From: Pengzhenrongella sp031582905
Lineage (GTDB): Bacteria; Actinomycetota; Actinomycetes; Actinomycetales; Cellulomonadaceae
Assembly (NCBI RefSeq): GCF_031582905.1
Contig: NZ_CP133990.1
Location: 1,054,001 to 1,118,000, forward strand
Direction of reading: 5' to 3'
DNA: 64,000 nucleotides
Positions 46,074-54,380 of this stretch are shown piece after piece. Numbering within the stretch: position 1 is the stretch's first letter; every line of letters begins with the position of its first letter. A program made the position numbers and the translations under genes. The notes under the pieces were generated by a model. That model did not search any database and had not been told where the DNA came from. It saw nothing but the letters and a program-made list of their open reading frames with translations.

Positions 46074-46724
46074 ATGGCGCCCTGGTCGCGCGACCCGCAA
46101 TCGGATTCCGGGGTCTGTCGGTGGGGAGTGGCATGCTCGACGGATGAAGGGTGCGACGAGCCACTGACGCCGGGGGAGAAGGTGGCGTACTACCGCCGTC
46201 GGCGAGGCATGTCTCAGACGGTGCTCGCTGACCTGGTAGGCAAGACGACGAGCTGAATCGAGAAGATCGAGTCCGGCCGAGCGAACTTGCAGGTCCTGCC
46301 GAACATCGCCCACTTGGCAGAGGTGCTCGACATCTCGCCGTTCGAACTGCTACCCGACGACATCGTCCAGGTGAACGCAGCCACCCGCGGGCGCAGCGTC
46401 CCGGCACTCCGCAAGCAGTTACTCAGCTACCGCTTCGTCAACCCGCGCTACCTGGACGACGACGTCGCGCCGCTCCCTCTGCCCGAGCTGAAGGCAGCGG
46501 TCGCCGAGACGTGGGACGCATACCAGGCGAGAGCCCTCCACTTCCAGCGCAAGCAGCCCGAGGCCCTTGCGCTGCTGCTCGATGCCGAGCGGCGCGCGCC
46601 CGAGCAGGTACAGCGGCACTACATGACCCACTCGCTTCTCCACGAGTGGCTTCGCAGACGGCGCGTGACGCCCAGCACCGAACTCCACGGCCTGGCCAGT
46701 CGAGCCGGCATCCTCGCCGATTGA
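46074..46724 (+). pseudogene. XRE-family helix-turn-helix regulator interrupted by a stop codon
   Basis: One frame encodes PGEKVAYYRRRRGMSQTVLA, then DLVGKTTS, a TGA at 46254-46256, and continues IEKIESGRANLQVLPNIAHL, AEVLDISPFELLPDD. XRE proteins normally have Trp at this spot (SWIEKIESG), so TGG to TGA is the likely change. After the HTH comes a ~120-residue helical sensor-like domain (RFVNPRYLDDDVAPLPLPEL to HEWLRRRRVTPSTELHGL). Starts at ATG 46074 or GTG 46128 are possible. It precedes the Nudix gene by 27 bases. Confidence 0.78.
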
Positions 46725-46751
46725 CACGAGCGGTGCACCTATCCTGACCCC

Positions 46752-47234
46752 GTGACAGAGGCCGAGAAGTTCGCTAGCCCTCGCGTAGCCGCCGGTGTGC
46801 TCTTCCGCGACGACGATGGACGGGTCCTCCTAGTCAAACCGAGTTATAAAGACGGCTGGGAGATCCCAGGCGGTTACGTCGAAACGGGTGAAAGTCCCCG
46901 TGCCGCCGCAATTCGCGAAGTTCGTGAAGAACTCGGCATCGAGTTAGGTGTCACAGACCTGTCGGTCACGGACTGGGCTCCTCATCCCGACGAGGGAGAT
47001 AAGATCCTCTTCATCTTTCACGGTCGCACAGTCGATCAGCGAGACCTTGACCGATTCGAACTCGACCACACTGAGGTCATTGACGCCAAATTCTTTCCCG
47101 TTGAAGAGTTGGCAAGCGTCATGCCTGACCGGCTTGCCCGCCGTGTCGTCGAAGCAACGCGCCAACGCGCCGCAACTTATTTGGAGCACGGCTCGCCTGT
47201 TCCCGCTTCAGTCGAAACCCAACCGCGTGGCTAG
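46752..47234 (+). CDS. Nudix hydrolase
   Basis: A 160-residue enzyme from GTG 46752 with a full Nudix box (GGYVETGESPRAAAIREVRE followed by ELG). The family hydrolyses nucleoside diphosphates linked to a second moiety. TATCCT ends six bases before the GTG, so it is likely leaderless. Base composition drops here relative to the host genes. It lies between the XRE gene and the OLD-type gene, inside the island. Confidence 0.9.
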   Translation: MTEAEKFASPRVAAGVLFRDDDGRVLLVKPSYKDGWEIPGGYVETGESPRAAAIREVREELGIELGVTDLSVTDWAPHPDEGDKILFIFHGRTVDQRDLDRFELDHTEVIDAKFFPVEELASVMPDRLARRVVEATRQRAATYLEHGSPVPASVETQPRG

Positions 47235-47382
47235 CTTCAAGCCTGCGCCAGTCGCAGTACGGGAGACTTCCTAGCAAGGCTCACGCCCAAATGCTTTACT
47301 TCTGCCCGGCGCCCCACTCGAGCATCGGGCACCGCCGATGCGTCGCGACCATGCTTACAACGACCTGCCCTTGGAGCTCGGT

Positions 47383-49182
47383 ATGACAACTACTGACGCT
47401 TATCTGCCACTGCTTCCGGGAATTGGGTTTTCCGGTTATCGATCTTTCGCAACGTGGCAACACTTCCAGTTCCCAACGAAGGTAACCGTACTGGCAGGAA
47501 TCAACAACAGCGGAAAGTCTAACGTCTTAAGATTCCTTCAGAATGTAGTGCCCAACCTTGGCAGCGCCGGCAGAGCAGGCAGGGCCGGTGTGCCGCAATT
47601 TCGCGGAGAGCCGGCGATGGGAGACCTCGATCGACCACGCGGTTTCGCGGAGCCATCGCCCCTGCAAGTTGGTGTACCCGTGAAATTGGGCAGTTTCGCT
47701 GAACCGCGGGACCCGAGGAAGCGCCATGGGCGAATTCACCCCGAGAACCTCGATGGCTATCGTGAAGCGGCGATGTCGCTACTTGTTGACGATGATGGCT
47801 ACTTCTGGTCCCGATTCCAACTGATCGATAACCAGTTCGCGGTGGCAGCGTCGCGCGTTGAGGAGGCAATCAGCGCGTGGCCCGACTGGCGGGCTCATTA
47901 CCGAAGCGTGCTTAACGCAATGGGCGGGGGAACAATCGACGCCCAGAACGTCATGTCCCGCCTCCTAACTTCTGTGGGCGGATTTGCCGATCCGCCCACA
48001 GTAGTTACGATTTCTAGCTCGCGGCGAGTGCAGGCAACAGACGACTTAGAACCAGACTGGCTTTCAGGTCGCGGCATCATACGCGCGCTGGCCGCTATTC
48101 AGAATCCGCCGCACAGTAGTTGGGAAGAGTCGGCGCCTCGATGGCGGGCAATCAACGAATTCGTGCGAGCCGTCCTCGGAGACCCCAATGCGTCTCTCAA
48201 TGTCCCGTTCGATTACTCCACCATACAGGTCGAGACGCCACAACGCGTCCTACCGCTCGCGAGCCTCGGTAGCGGCGTAGAACAAGTCATTGTCTTGGCA
48301 GCGGCGGCCACGGTCACTTCTAGATCGCTCGTGTGCCTAGAGGAGCCGGAAACCAACCTTCATCCCCTGCTCCAGAAGAAGCTTGTCCGGTACTTGACTG
48401 ACGAGACGGATAACCAATACGTGATCGCGACGCATTCCTCTCACCTACTCGACGACGCGCGAGCAAACGCGTACCACATCAGGTTGACCGTAAAGGGCAG
48501 TGTGGCAACTCTCGCTCGCCGTCCCCACGAGCTGGTCCAGATTTGCAACGATCTAGGCTATCGTCCGTCCGACTTGTTGCAGGCCAATTGTGTCATCTGG
48601 GTGGAAGGACCATCGGATCGAATCTACGTTCGTCGGTGGCTCGAACTGGTCGATCCTAACTTGAAGGAGGGTATCGACTACTCGGTGATGTTCTATGGTG
48701 GAAAGCTCTTGTCGCACCTAACTGTCGACCAGCAAGCACTCGAAGACTTCATCAGTCTGAGGCATCTGAATCGAGCGAGCGCCGTCCTAATCGACTCCGA
48801 CAAAACCGGAAGCCGAAAGAAAATCAGCGCAACGAAAGCGCGTATTAGAGACGAGTTTCTTAACGATCAACCCGCGCCGGGGCTTGCATGGATCACCAAG
48901 TGCTATACCGTCGAAAACTATATCCCAATCGACGTTCTGAAGGCGGCAGTGCAGACAGTTCATTCAACCGCGACTCTCGAATCGTTCGACCAGTGGCAGA
49001 ATCCGCTACCGAAGAGAGCAGGCGGTGCCGCGTACGACAAAGTCGGCATAGCCCACGCAGCGGCGCCGCTGCTACAGCCGGACCACCTGAATACGTTCGA
49101 CCTCCGTACACAGTTGCTGGCCCTTCAGCAGTTCATACATCGCGCTAACGGCCAGACTGTAGCTCCCGACGCGGACGTGTAG
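47383..49182 (+). CDS. OLD-family ATPase with TOPRIM nuclease domain (putative defence protein)
   Basis: About 600 residues from ATG 47383 (GGAGC site; the frame opens 45 bases earlier). Walker A is LAGINNSGKSNVLRFL (~38-51), the ABC-like signature is LASLGSGVEQVIVLAAA, Walker B is VCLEEPETNLHP (~315) and the switch His is in IATHSSHLLD. The C-terminal TOPRIM has its Glu in VIWVEGPSDRIYVRRWL (~405) and the DxD motif in VLIDSDKT (~470). This is the class 1, stand-alone OLD architecture, and no UvrD-type GajB partner is present. GC is clearly lower than in the chromosome. OLD proteins limit phage growth; that role here is inferred. Confidence 0.85.
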   Translation: MTTTDAYLPLLPGIGFSGYRSFATWQHFQFPTKVTVLAGINNSGKSNVLRFLQNVVPNLGSAGRAGRAGVPQFRGEPAMGDLDRPRGFAEPSPLQVGVPVKLGSFAEPRDPRKRHGRIHPENLDGYREAAMSLLVDDDGYFWSRFQLIDNQFAVAASRVEEAISAWPDWRAHYRSVLNAMGGGTIDAQNVMSRLLTSVGGFADPPTVVTISSSRRVQATDDLEPDWLSGRGIIRALAAIQNPPHSSWEESAPRWRAINEFVRAVLGDPNASLNVPFDYSTIQVETPQRVLPLASLGSGVEQVIVLAAAATVTSRSLVCLEEPETNLHPLLQKKLVRYLTDETDNQYVIATHSSHLLDDARANAYHIRLTVKGSVATLARRPHELVQICNDLGYRPSDLLQANCVIWVEGPSDRIYVRRWLELVDPNLKEGIDYSVMFYGGKLLSHLTVDQQALEDFISLRHLNRASAVLIDSDKTGSRKKISATKARIRDEFLNDQPAPGLAWITKCYTVENYIPIDVLKAAVQTVHSTATLESFDQWQNPLPKRAGGAAYDKVGIAHAAAPLLQPDHLNTFDLRTQLLALQQFIHRANGQTVAPDADV

Positions 49183-49247
49183 AACCGTGATGGTCGCTCC
49201 GTGTATCGGTGCGGGACTGTGCCCGATATGGAGGCCTGCGTTCTACT

Positions 49248-50670
49248 GGCTCTTCGCAGATGACGGTGTAGCGGGGCCAGCGCGTCGGTGCCCGGGTAGG
49301 GGTCGAGGTCTCCCGAGGATGAAGGTTCCTACGCCGCTCATCCGGAAGACCTCGACGTGCCCGACGCTACCTTCGCTGCCCCGGACCTGACCACGTTCTG
49401 CCGGCTGGACGAGCTTGGCCTGGAAGTCACCGGGCAACGCCTCGAACCGGATCGTGCGGTGCTGTCGTGCCGGGTCGTCGACCCGGACCAGTGGTGTCGG
49501 CGCTGCGGCTGCGAGGGCACCGCCCGGGACACGGTGGTCCGGCGGTTGGCGCACGAGCCGCTGGGTTGGCGACCCACGATGCTGCTGGTCACGGTGCGCC
49601 GGTACCGGTGTACCGGGTGCGGGCACGTGTGGCGGCAGGACACCAGCCGCGCGGCCGCGGCTCGGGCGAAGCTGTCCCGGCGGGCGCTGCGCTGGGCCCT
49701 GGAAGGACTGGTGGTCGGACACCTGACCGTCGCACGGATCGCCGAGGCTCTGGCGGTGTCGTGGAACACCGCCAACGACGCGGTCCTCGCCGAGGGACAG
49801 CGGGTCTTGATCGACGATCCCCGCCGCTTCGACGGGGTGCAGGTCGTTGGCGTCGATGAGCACGTGTGGCGACATACCCGCCGCGGCGACAAGTGCGTGA
49901 CCGTCATCATCGACCTGACCGCGATCCGCGCCGGTACCGGCCCGGCCCGGCTGCTCGACATGGTCGAAGGCCGATCCAAGCAGGCGTTCAAGCAGTGGCT
50001 GACCGCTCGCCCCACGGGCTGGCGGGACGGGATCGAGGTCGTCGCGATGGACGGCTTCACCGGCTTCAAGACCGCCGCCACCGAGGAGCTGCCCGACGCC
50101 GTGGCGGTCATGGACCCCTTCCACGTCGTACGCCTTGCGGGCGACGCGCTCGACCGCTGCCGTCGACGCGTCCAGCAGGATCTGCACGGCCACCGCGGCC
50201 GCAAGACCGACCCGCTCTACCGCGCGCGGCGGACCCTGCACACCGGCGCTGACCTGCTCACCGACCGGCAGCGGCAGCGGTTGACCGCGCTGTTCGGCGT
50301 CGACGAGCACGTGCAGGTTGAGGTGACCTGGAGCGTCTACCAGCGGATGATCGCCGCCTACCGCGATCCGGACCGGGCTCGTGGACGCCAGCTCATGACA
50401 GCGCTGATCGCGTCCCTCAGCCGCGGCGTCCCGGCCGCTCTGACCGAGCTCGTCACCCTCGGCAGGACCCTGACCAAGCGGGCCGGCGACGTCCTGGCGT
50501 ACTTCGACCGGCCCGGTACCAGCAACGGACCGACGGAGGCGATCAACGGCCGGCTCGAACACCTCCGCGGCTCCGCCCTCGGCTTCCGCAACCTCACCAA
50601 CTACATCGCCAGGAGCCTGCTCGAGACCGGCGGCTTCAGGTCCCGACTACACCCTGGATCGTGATGAGCC
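49248..50670 (+). mobile_element. ISL3-family insertion sequence, intact
   Basis: A 1423-bp element. The 24-bp ends 49248-49271 and 50647-50670 are imperfect inverted repeats (both start GGCTC and end GGTGTAG). An 8-bp duplication GTTCTACT flanks it (49240-49247 and 50671-50678), as ISL3 elements make. One uninterrupted transposase gene fills it. It landed between the OLD gene and the region upstream of the ATPase. Confidence 0.93.
49357..50664 (+). CDS. ISL3-family transposase
   Basis: A 435-residue transposase from GTG 49357. The N-terminal zinc-finger pair is CRRCGCEGTARD and YRCTGCGHVW. The DDE core has VGVDEHVWR, VVAMDGFTGFK with AVMDPFHVVRLAGD, and the late Glu in NGPTEAINGRLEHLRGSALG. 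Length and motifs match complete ISL3 transposases. The stop lies inside the right inverted repeat. The element should be mobile. Confidence 0.95.
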   Translation: MPDATFAAPDLTTFCRLDELGLEVTGQRLEPDRAVLSCRVVDPDQWCRRCGCEGTARDTVVRRLAHEPLGWRPTMLLVTVRRYRCTGCGHVWRQDTSRAAAARAKLSRRALRWALEGLVVGHLTVARIAEALAVSWNTANDAVLAEGQRVLIDDPRRFDGVQVVGVDEHVWRHTRRGDKCVTVIIDLTAIRAGTGPARLLDMVEGRSKQAFKQWLTARPTGWRDGIEVVAMDGFTGFKTAATEELPDAVAVMDPFHVVRLAGDALDRCRRRVQQDLHGHRGRKTDPLYRARRTLHTGADLLTDRQRQRLTALFGVDEHVQVEVTWSVYQRMIAAYRDPDRARGRQLMTALIASLSRGVPAALTELVTLGRTLTKRAGDVLAYFDRPGTSNGPTEAINGRLEHLRGSALGFRNLTNYIARSLLETGGFRSRLHPGS

Positions 50671-50981
50671 GTTCTACTCCCCGTTGCCGCATTCGCCTCT
50701 AAAGGATCAAGGCGCCGGCTTCGCCGGCGCACGGCCTGCGGGCGGCGCTGGCGCGCCGTCCTCGGCCGGCGGCACAAGCAGCCCGCAAGGTCCGAGTCTT
50801 CCGGTTCCGCACCTCCGAGCCGCCGACCCGATCGCAGGGGCATCCGCCCGCCTACGGTCCGCGTCAAGGGCGCCTACGGCGTCACTTCGTGATGGGCTCC
50901 GCCCACCCTTGACCCAGACCTCCGGCGAGCTCAGTGCTCCGCTATCGGGTCGGCGGCTCTCCTGCCGATGCACGCAGATGG
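50671..50981. other. Gene-free 311 bp rich in short hairpins
   Basis: No gene is seen between the IS and the end of the minus-strand ATPase. The stretch contains a perfect hairpin GCGCCGGC-TTC-GCCGGCGC (50712-50730) and several GC-rich palindromes. It ends with the four-way cloverleaf described separately (50863-50913). The sequence lies immediately downstream of the ATPase gene. Confidence 0.7.
50863..50913. other. Cloverleaf-forming (four-way junction) sequence
   Basis: An outer 8-bp stem GTCAAGGG/CCCTTGAC (50863-50870, 50906-50913) encloses three hairpins placed end to end. These are CGCC-TAC-GGCG (50871-50881), TCAC-TTC-GTGA (50882-50892) and TGGGC-TCC-GCCCA (50893-50905). Every base of the 51 is in a stem or a 3-base loop. 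Either strand can fold, as RNA or single-stranded DNA. The role is unknown. Confidence 0.7.
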
Positions 50982-52262
50982 TCAACGAGTACCGATCGGC
51001 GCTTTCGGTGGAGCCGTCTGGTCGCCTTGCCCCTGTCCCCACCGCAGGTAGAACGCGAAGTACGGGTCGGAGATGTGCAGGGTAGACAGGTCCTCGTCGT
51101 AGTCGAGCACCGGTTCGCCCTCGACCTTGGTCTTCGCAATCTGAGTCATCTGGTCGAGCACTCGAGTGATCTCGTGCCGCTGAGGGGTCGCTCTTCAGGA
51201 CGGCACGTATTGCGGCCCGCAGTTGCTCATACCCGATGGTGAGCGCCGGGCCTGTGTGAGCGATGGCCGCCAGCACTGCGCCGTAGATGTCAACTTCACG
51301 ACCGTCCTGGAGCGTACGTCTGATGCGGTCCGTTCGGGCCCGTGGACCTTGAGCCAGTAGGTCGAACGCAGTCTTCGCGGTGTCGACGGCAGTAGCACGG
51401 AAAAAGCCGACCAGTCGTCCGGAGGTGTGAGAGCCGTCGGGCTAACCTGCGTTTCCTCGATCCGATTCAGTCGGCACAACCGCCTGCAGAAATCCTGCAT
51501 CAGGTGCGGACTAGCGAAGCTCTCCCTTGCGAGACGCTGCGCGAGCTCGCCACCCGCGTCCTCAACATTCAGCGCGGTGAAGCCGCGGCGGGCAATCTCC
51601 ACCAGGTCGGCCTCCTCCCACGGCTCGATGTTTAGATGAGTGACGCGACCAGTCATCTCTTTCTCGACTCGAACAGCGTCGTACGCCCGGTGAGGCACTG
51701 AAGCGAAGACTACGCCCAGGCCGTCGAACACAAGGTCCTTCAGTCCACGCACGATACCCAGTTGCACAGCGGGGTCGACGTAGTGGAAGTCGTCGATGAC
51801 GATGATGTGAAGGCTGCCGCTGAGCGCCGATCGCGCCGCAACCAACGGACTCGTCGTGCGACCGAGCGCGTCTTCTCGACCGGACTCAGTCGTTGAGGTC
51901 GCTCCGTAGCGACCGGACGCCAGCCCCGCCGAAAGCCCGCCTTCCTTGGTGCGGGACTCCCCTTCCGAGTTGGCGACCGTTGAACCAACCTCCGTCCATA
52001 GCCCGAGCTTCTCTGCGACCTGGCTCCAAAGGTCGTTGGTCGACTCGATCACTCCGCCCGAGAGCCAAACCGCATCCCTCGCGACCGACCGAAGCAGTGT
52101 CGTTTTGCCGGTCTTGGTTGGTCCCGACACAGAGAGGATCGTGCCGCGATCGCCGAGGTACTCCCGAAGCTGTCGTTCGAGCCCGAGATCTTCGCGAGGG
52201 TTGTACGTCACGTGAGGCAGACGCCCGACGACGAAGACCTCAGTGAGCGAGACGTGATCCAT
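50982..52262 (-). pseudogene. P-loop ATPase with C-terminal helical domain, frameshifted twice
   Basis: From ATG 52262: NPREDLGLERQLREYLGDRG, Walker A ILSVSGPTKTGKTTLLRSV, Walker B HIIVIDDFHYVDPAVQL. The lid region RLARESFASPHLMQDFCRRL follows, then FFRATAVDTAKTAFDLLAQG in the next frame (a T missing from TTTTT near 51404). RHEITRVLDQMTQIAKTKVE and DPYFAFYLRWGQGQGDQTA lie in the third frame (base missing near 51185). Joined length is ~427 residues, resembling AAA/STAND-like ATPases of defence islands. No effector domain is visible. Confidence 0.72.
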
Positions 52263-52498
52263 GGACCGACCGTACCAACACTACGACTAGCGTCCGGTGC
52301 CGAGCGCCTCCGTGTCGCGAGGGGCCCTGAACCTACCCCCACATCACCCGCGCGGGCTCTCCCGCCGCACACCGACGTCCTTCTGGGTCCACGTGCGGGT
52401 CCACGTGGCGCGCGGAACCGCCATGACCGTCGATGCCTAATCAGAGCCCGCATGCAGGTCAGGCGCTGCGGAGCGGGCCGGAGCGCCCCTCAGGACCA
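52263..52498. other. Non-coding end of the island with an integrase-tail trace
   Basis: There is no intact gene. On the minus strand, bases 52410 to about 52340 could encode RHVDPHVDPEGRRC. This resembles the HVDPHVDP of the integrase tail at 44824-45000, with the doubled word GGGTCCACGTG at 52385-52408 and 44861-44883. It is probably a further shred of an integrase 3' end, and the call is weak. Confidence 0.4.
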
Positions 52499-52538
52499 AA
52501 TCAGCGGGTTCGGGGTTCGAGTCCCTGATGGCGCACCA
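52499..52538 (+). other. Attachment site (attR side), copy of tRNA-Lys 3' end
   Basis: An exact 40-base copy of 44766-44805 (anticodon stem to CCA), without the 5' half of a tRNA. It marks the far end of the island. A diverged copy of the tRNA-downstream hairpin follows at 52546-52575. Confidence 0.88.
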
Positions 52539-52639
52539 ACACCACAGGCCAGCGACTCACACCAGTCGCTGGCCTGCGGCGTATCTGGCCAACTGGATAC
52601 CGTCTCGAGCCACATCCAGAGCCACATGCGTCACGGGGC

Positions 52640-52830
52640 TTCGCCGTCGAGCAGCGAGCCGAGGCTCGGGCGACGTCACGCGCGGGGCAGTCGGCGGCCC
52701 ATGTGGACGTCCCGAGTCATCGAGACCCGGCATGGCCGAGCTGGTCGGCGATCGACCGCGCCGTCAGCCCCTGCTCGTCGAGCAGCGTCCGTCGCGCCGT
52801 GTGCGAGACGAACCACTCGAACTCCGTCCC
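52640..52830 (-). pseudogene. Decayed second integrase fragment outside attR
   Basis: The minus strand reads GTEFEWFVSHTARRTLLDEQ, then GLTARSIADQLGHAG, then after a frame shift VSMTRDVHMGRRLPRA and a stop. HTARR and LGHA are the catalytic His-Arg and His motifs of tyrosine integrases, and the catalytic Tyr has become His (DVH instead of DVY). It is related to, but clearly diverged from, the integrase tail at 44824. Up to about 53048 nothing else is recognisable. Confidence 0.78.
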
Positions 52831-53048
52831 AGCAGGTACCCGGGTGCAGGTGTCGGTCTACGTTCCGGGATGGTTGCGGGCTGCGCTCACCCGGACCGGG
52901 ACCAGCGGGGACTGACCGCAGGGCTGAGTCGACGAGTCATCGCACCGACAGGCAGTGACGGGCTGTGGCCCCGGCTCGGTCATCGAGCCAAGGCCACTGC
53001 ATCTCCGGCACACGGACCGGTTGTCGGACCTGCTGTCGCAGGCCGGGC

Positions 53049-54380
53049 TCAGCCGTCGGTGGGTGCACCGGGGCCGCCGGTGGGCGGCGTGCCGCCGTCT
53101 CCGGGGGCGCCGCCTCCGGTCGGTGCGCCGCCGCCCATGCCGCCGGTGGCCTCCTGCTGCTCGACGCTGCCGGCGTAGTCGTTGCTCGGGTCGCGGTAGA
53201 TGGTGTGGACGTGTCCCCAGCCGGAGGTGACGACGCCGTCGACGTCGGCACCGGCCGAGCCCTGCTGCGAGGCGAACTCGATGTACACGTCGAGGCCGGA
53301 GATCTGGAAGTAGATCCCGTCGCCCTGCGTCATGTCGTAGACCGTGGCGCCGGACCAGCTGATGTACGTGTCGTCCAGCGTGGCCTCGATCTCGGCCAGG
53401 GCGTCGGCGGTGGTCTCCTCGTCGGCCAGACCGACCCAGTTCGCGACGACGTCGAGCAGCAGCTGCCTCTGCTCGTCGGTCAGCTCGGAGCCGGCCAGGC
53501 CGGTGCCGGTGGGGTAGGTGCAGGTGCCGCCGGGCGCGCAGACCATGGCCTGCACGACCTCGCCCTGGTACAGAGCGGCCTTCTGCTCGTCGGTCAGGCT
53601 GTCGTAGAACGCGAAGGCGGTCGTGTAGATGCTGCCGAGGGTCTCGACCTCGGCGCCGTCGGCGGTCGTGTAGACCTCGGGTTGGGTGCCCAGGTGGGTG
53701 GGAGCGAAGGTGATCGTGTCGGCGCCCGCATCGAGGCTGGCGTTGATGCCGAGGTGGTGGCCGCCGAACTGGACCTCGTACACGCCCGTGGCGGCGTCGC
53801 CGAAGAAGGCGATGTAGTACTGCCCCAGGGAGTCCTCGGTGCTGCCGCTGTTGTCCAGCAGGTACTGGTCACCACCGATGATGTTGGCGACGGTCTCGTA
53901 CCCGGCGTCGCTGAGCAGCGACTCGAGCACCTGCATCGCCGCGACCTGCTGATCCTCGGTGAGGTCGGCGACGTTCAGACCGGCCCGCTCGACGAAGGTC
54001 ACGGGGAAGTTCGACCACGACGTCGACTTCGTCTCGTCGTCGTAGTCGTAGAGGACGGCGTCGACCTGCTCGTCGGAGAGCGTTGCCAGGAAGGCCTCGA
54101 CCGCCGCCGTGGTGTCGGCGATGGTCTCGGCGGTCGTGCTCGCGGTCGAGGACGTCACCTCCTGCGCTGCCGAGGCGACCGTCGTCCCGGAGGTCGTCCC
54201 CGCAGCGGTGGTCTCGGAGGCCGCCGCGCTGGACTGGCTCGTGCTCGAGGTCGAGGACGCGGTGGTGTCCGCGGCGCAGCCGCTCAGCAGGAGTCCGCCG
54301 GCCAGGACCAGGCTGGTCGTCCTCAGCAGCAGCCGGCGCCCGCGGCCCGAGTTGTTCATGGTGTGCGTGTTCGTCGTCAT
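53049..54380 (-). CDS. DUF3500 family lipoprotein
   Basis: A 443-residue protein with a signal and lipobox (SLVLAGGLLLSGC), a Ser/Thr-rich stalk (to ~90) and the DUF3500 domain. Motifs are LYDYDDETKSTSWSNFP, YYIAFFGDAATGVYEVQFGG, HHLGINASLDAGADT and the C-terminal IYRDPSNDYAG. A Gly/Pro tail ends the chain. It should be anchored outside the membrane. Its function is unknown. ATG 54359 is an alternative start. It lies just outside the tRNA-Lys island. Confidence 0.85.
   Translation of the reverse strand: MTTNTHTMNNSGRGRRLLLRTTSLVLAGGLLLSGCAADTTASSTSSTSQSSAAASETTAAGTTSGTTVASAAQEVTSSTASTTAETIADTTAAVEAFLATLSDEQVDAVLYDYDDETKSTSWSNFPVTFVERAGLNVADLTEDQQVAAMQVLESLLSDAGYETVANIIGGDQYLLDNSGSTEDSLGQYYIAFFGDAATGVYEVQFGGHHLGINASLDAGADTITFAPTHLGTQPEVYTTADGAEVETLGSIYTTAFAFYDSLTDEQKAALYQGEVVQAMVCAPGGTCTYPTGTGLAGSELTDEQRQLLLDVVANWVGLADEETTADALAEIEATLDDTYISWSGATVYDMTQGDGIYFQISGLDVYIEFASQQGSAGADVDGVVTSGWGHVHTIYRDPSNDYAGSVEQQEATGGMGGGAPTGGGAPGDGGTPPTGGPGAPTDG

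Noticed and set aside
46254..46256. TGA as a selenocysteine or reassigned codon in the XRE gene
   Set aside because: The position is normally Trp in an HTH, no SECIS-like hairpin was seen after it, and TGA is a normal stop elsewhere in the window.
47383..49182. Complete Gabija system
   Set aside because: Only a GajA-like OLD protein is present. The next gene is an IS transposase and there is no UvrD/PcrA-like GajB.
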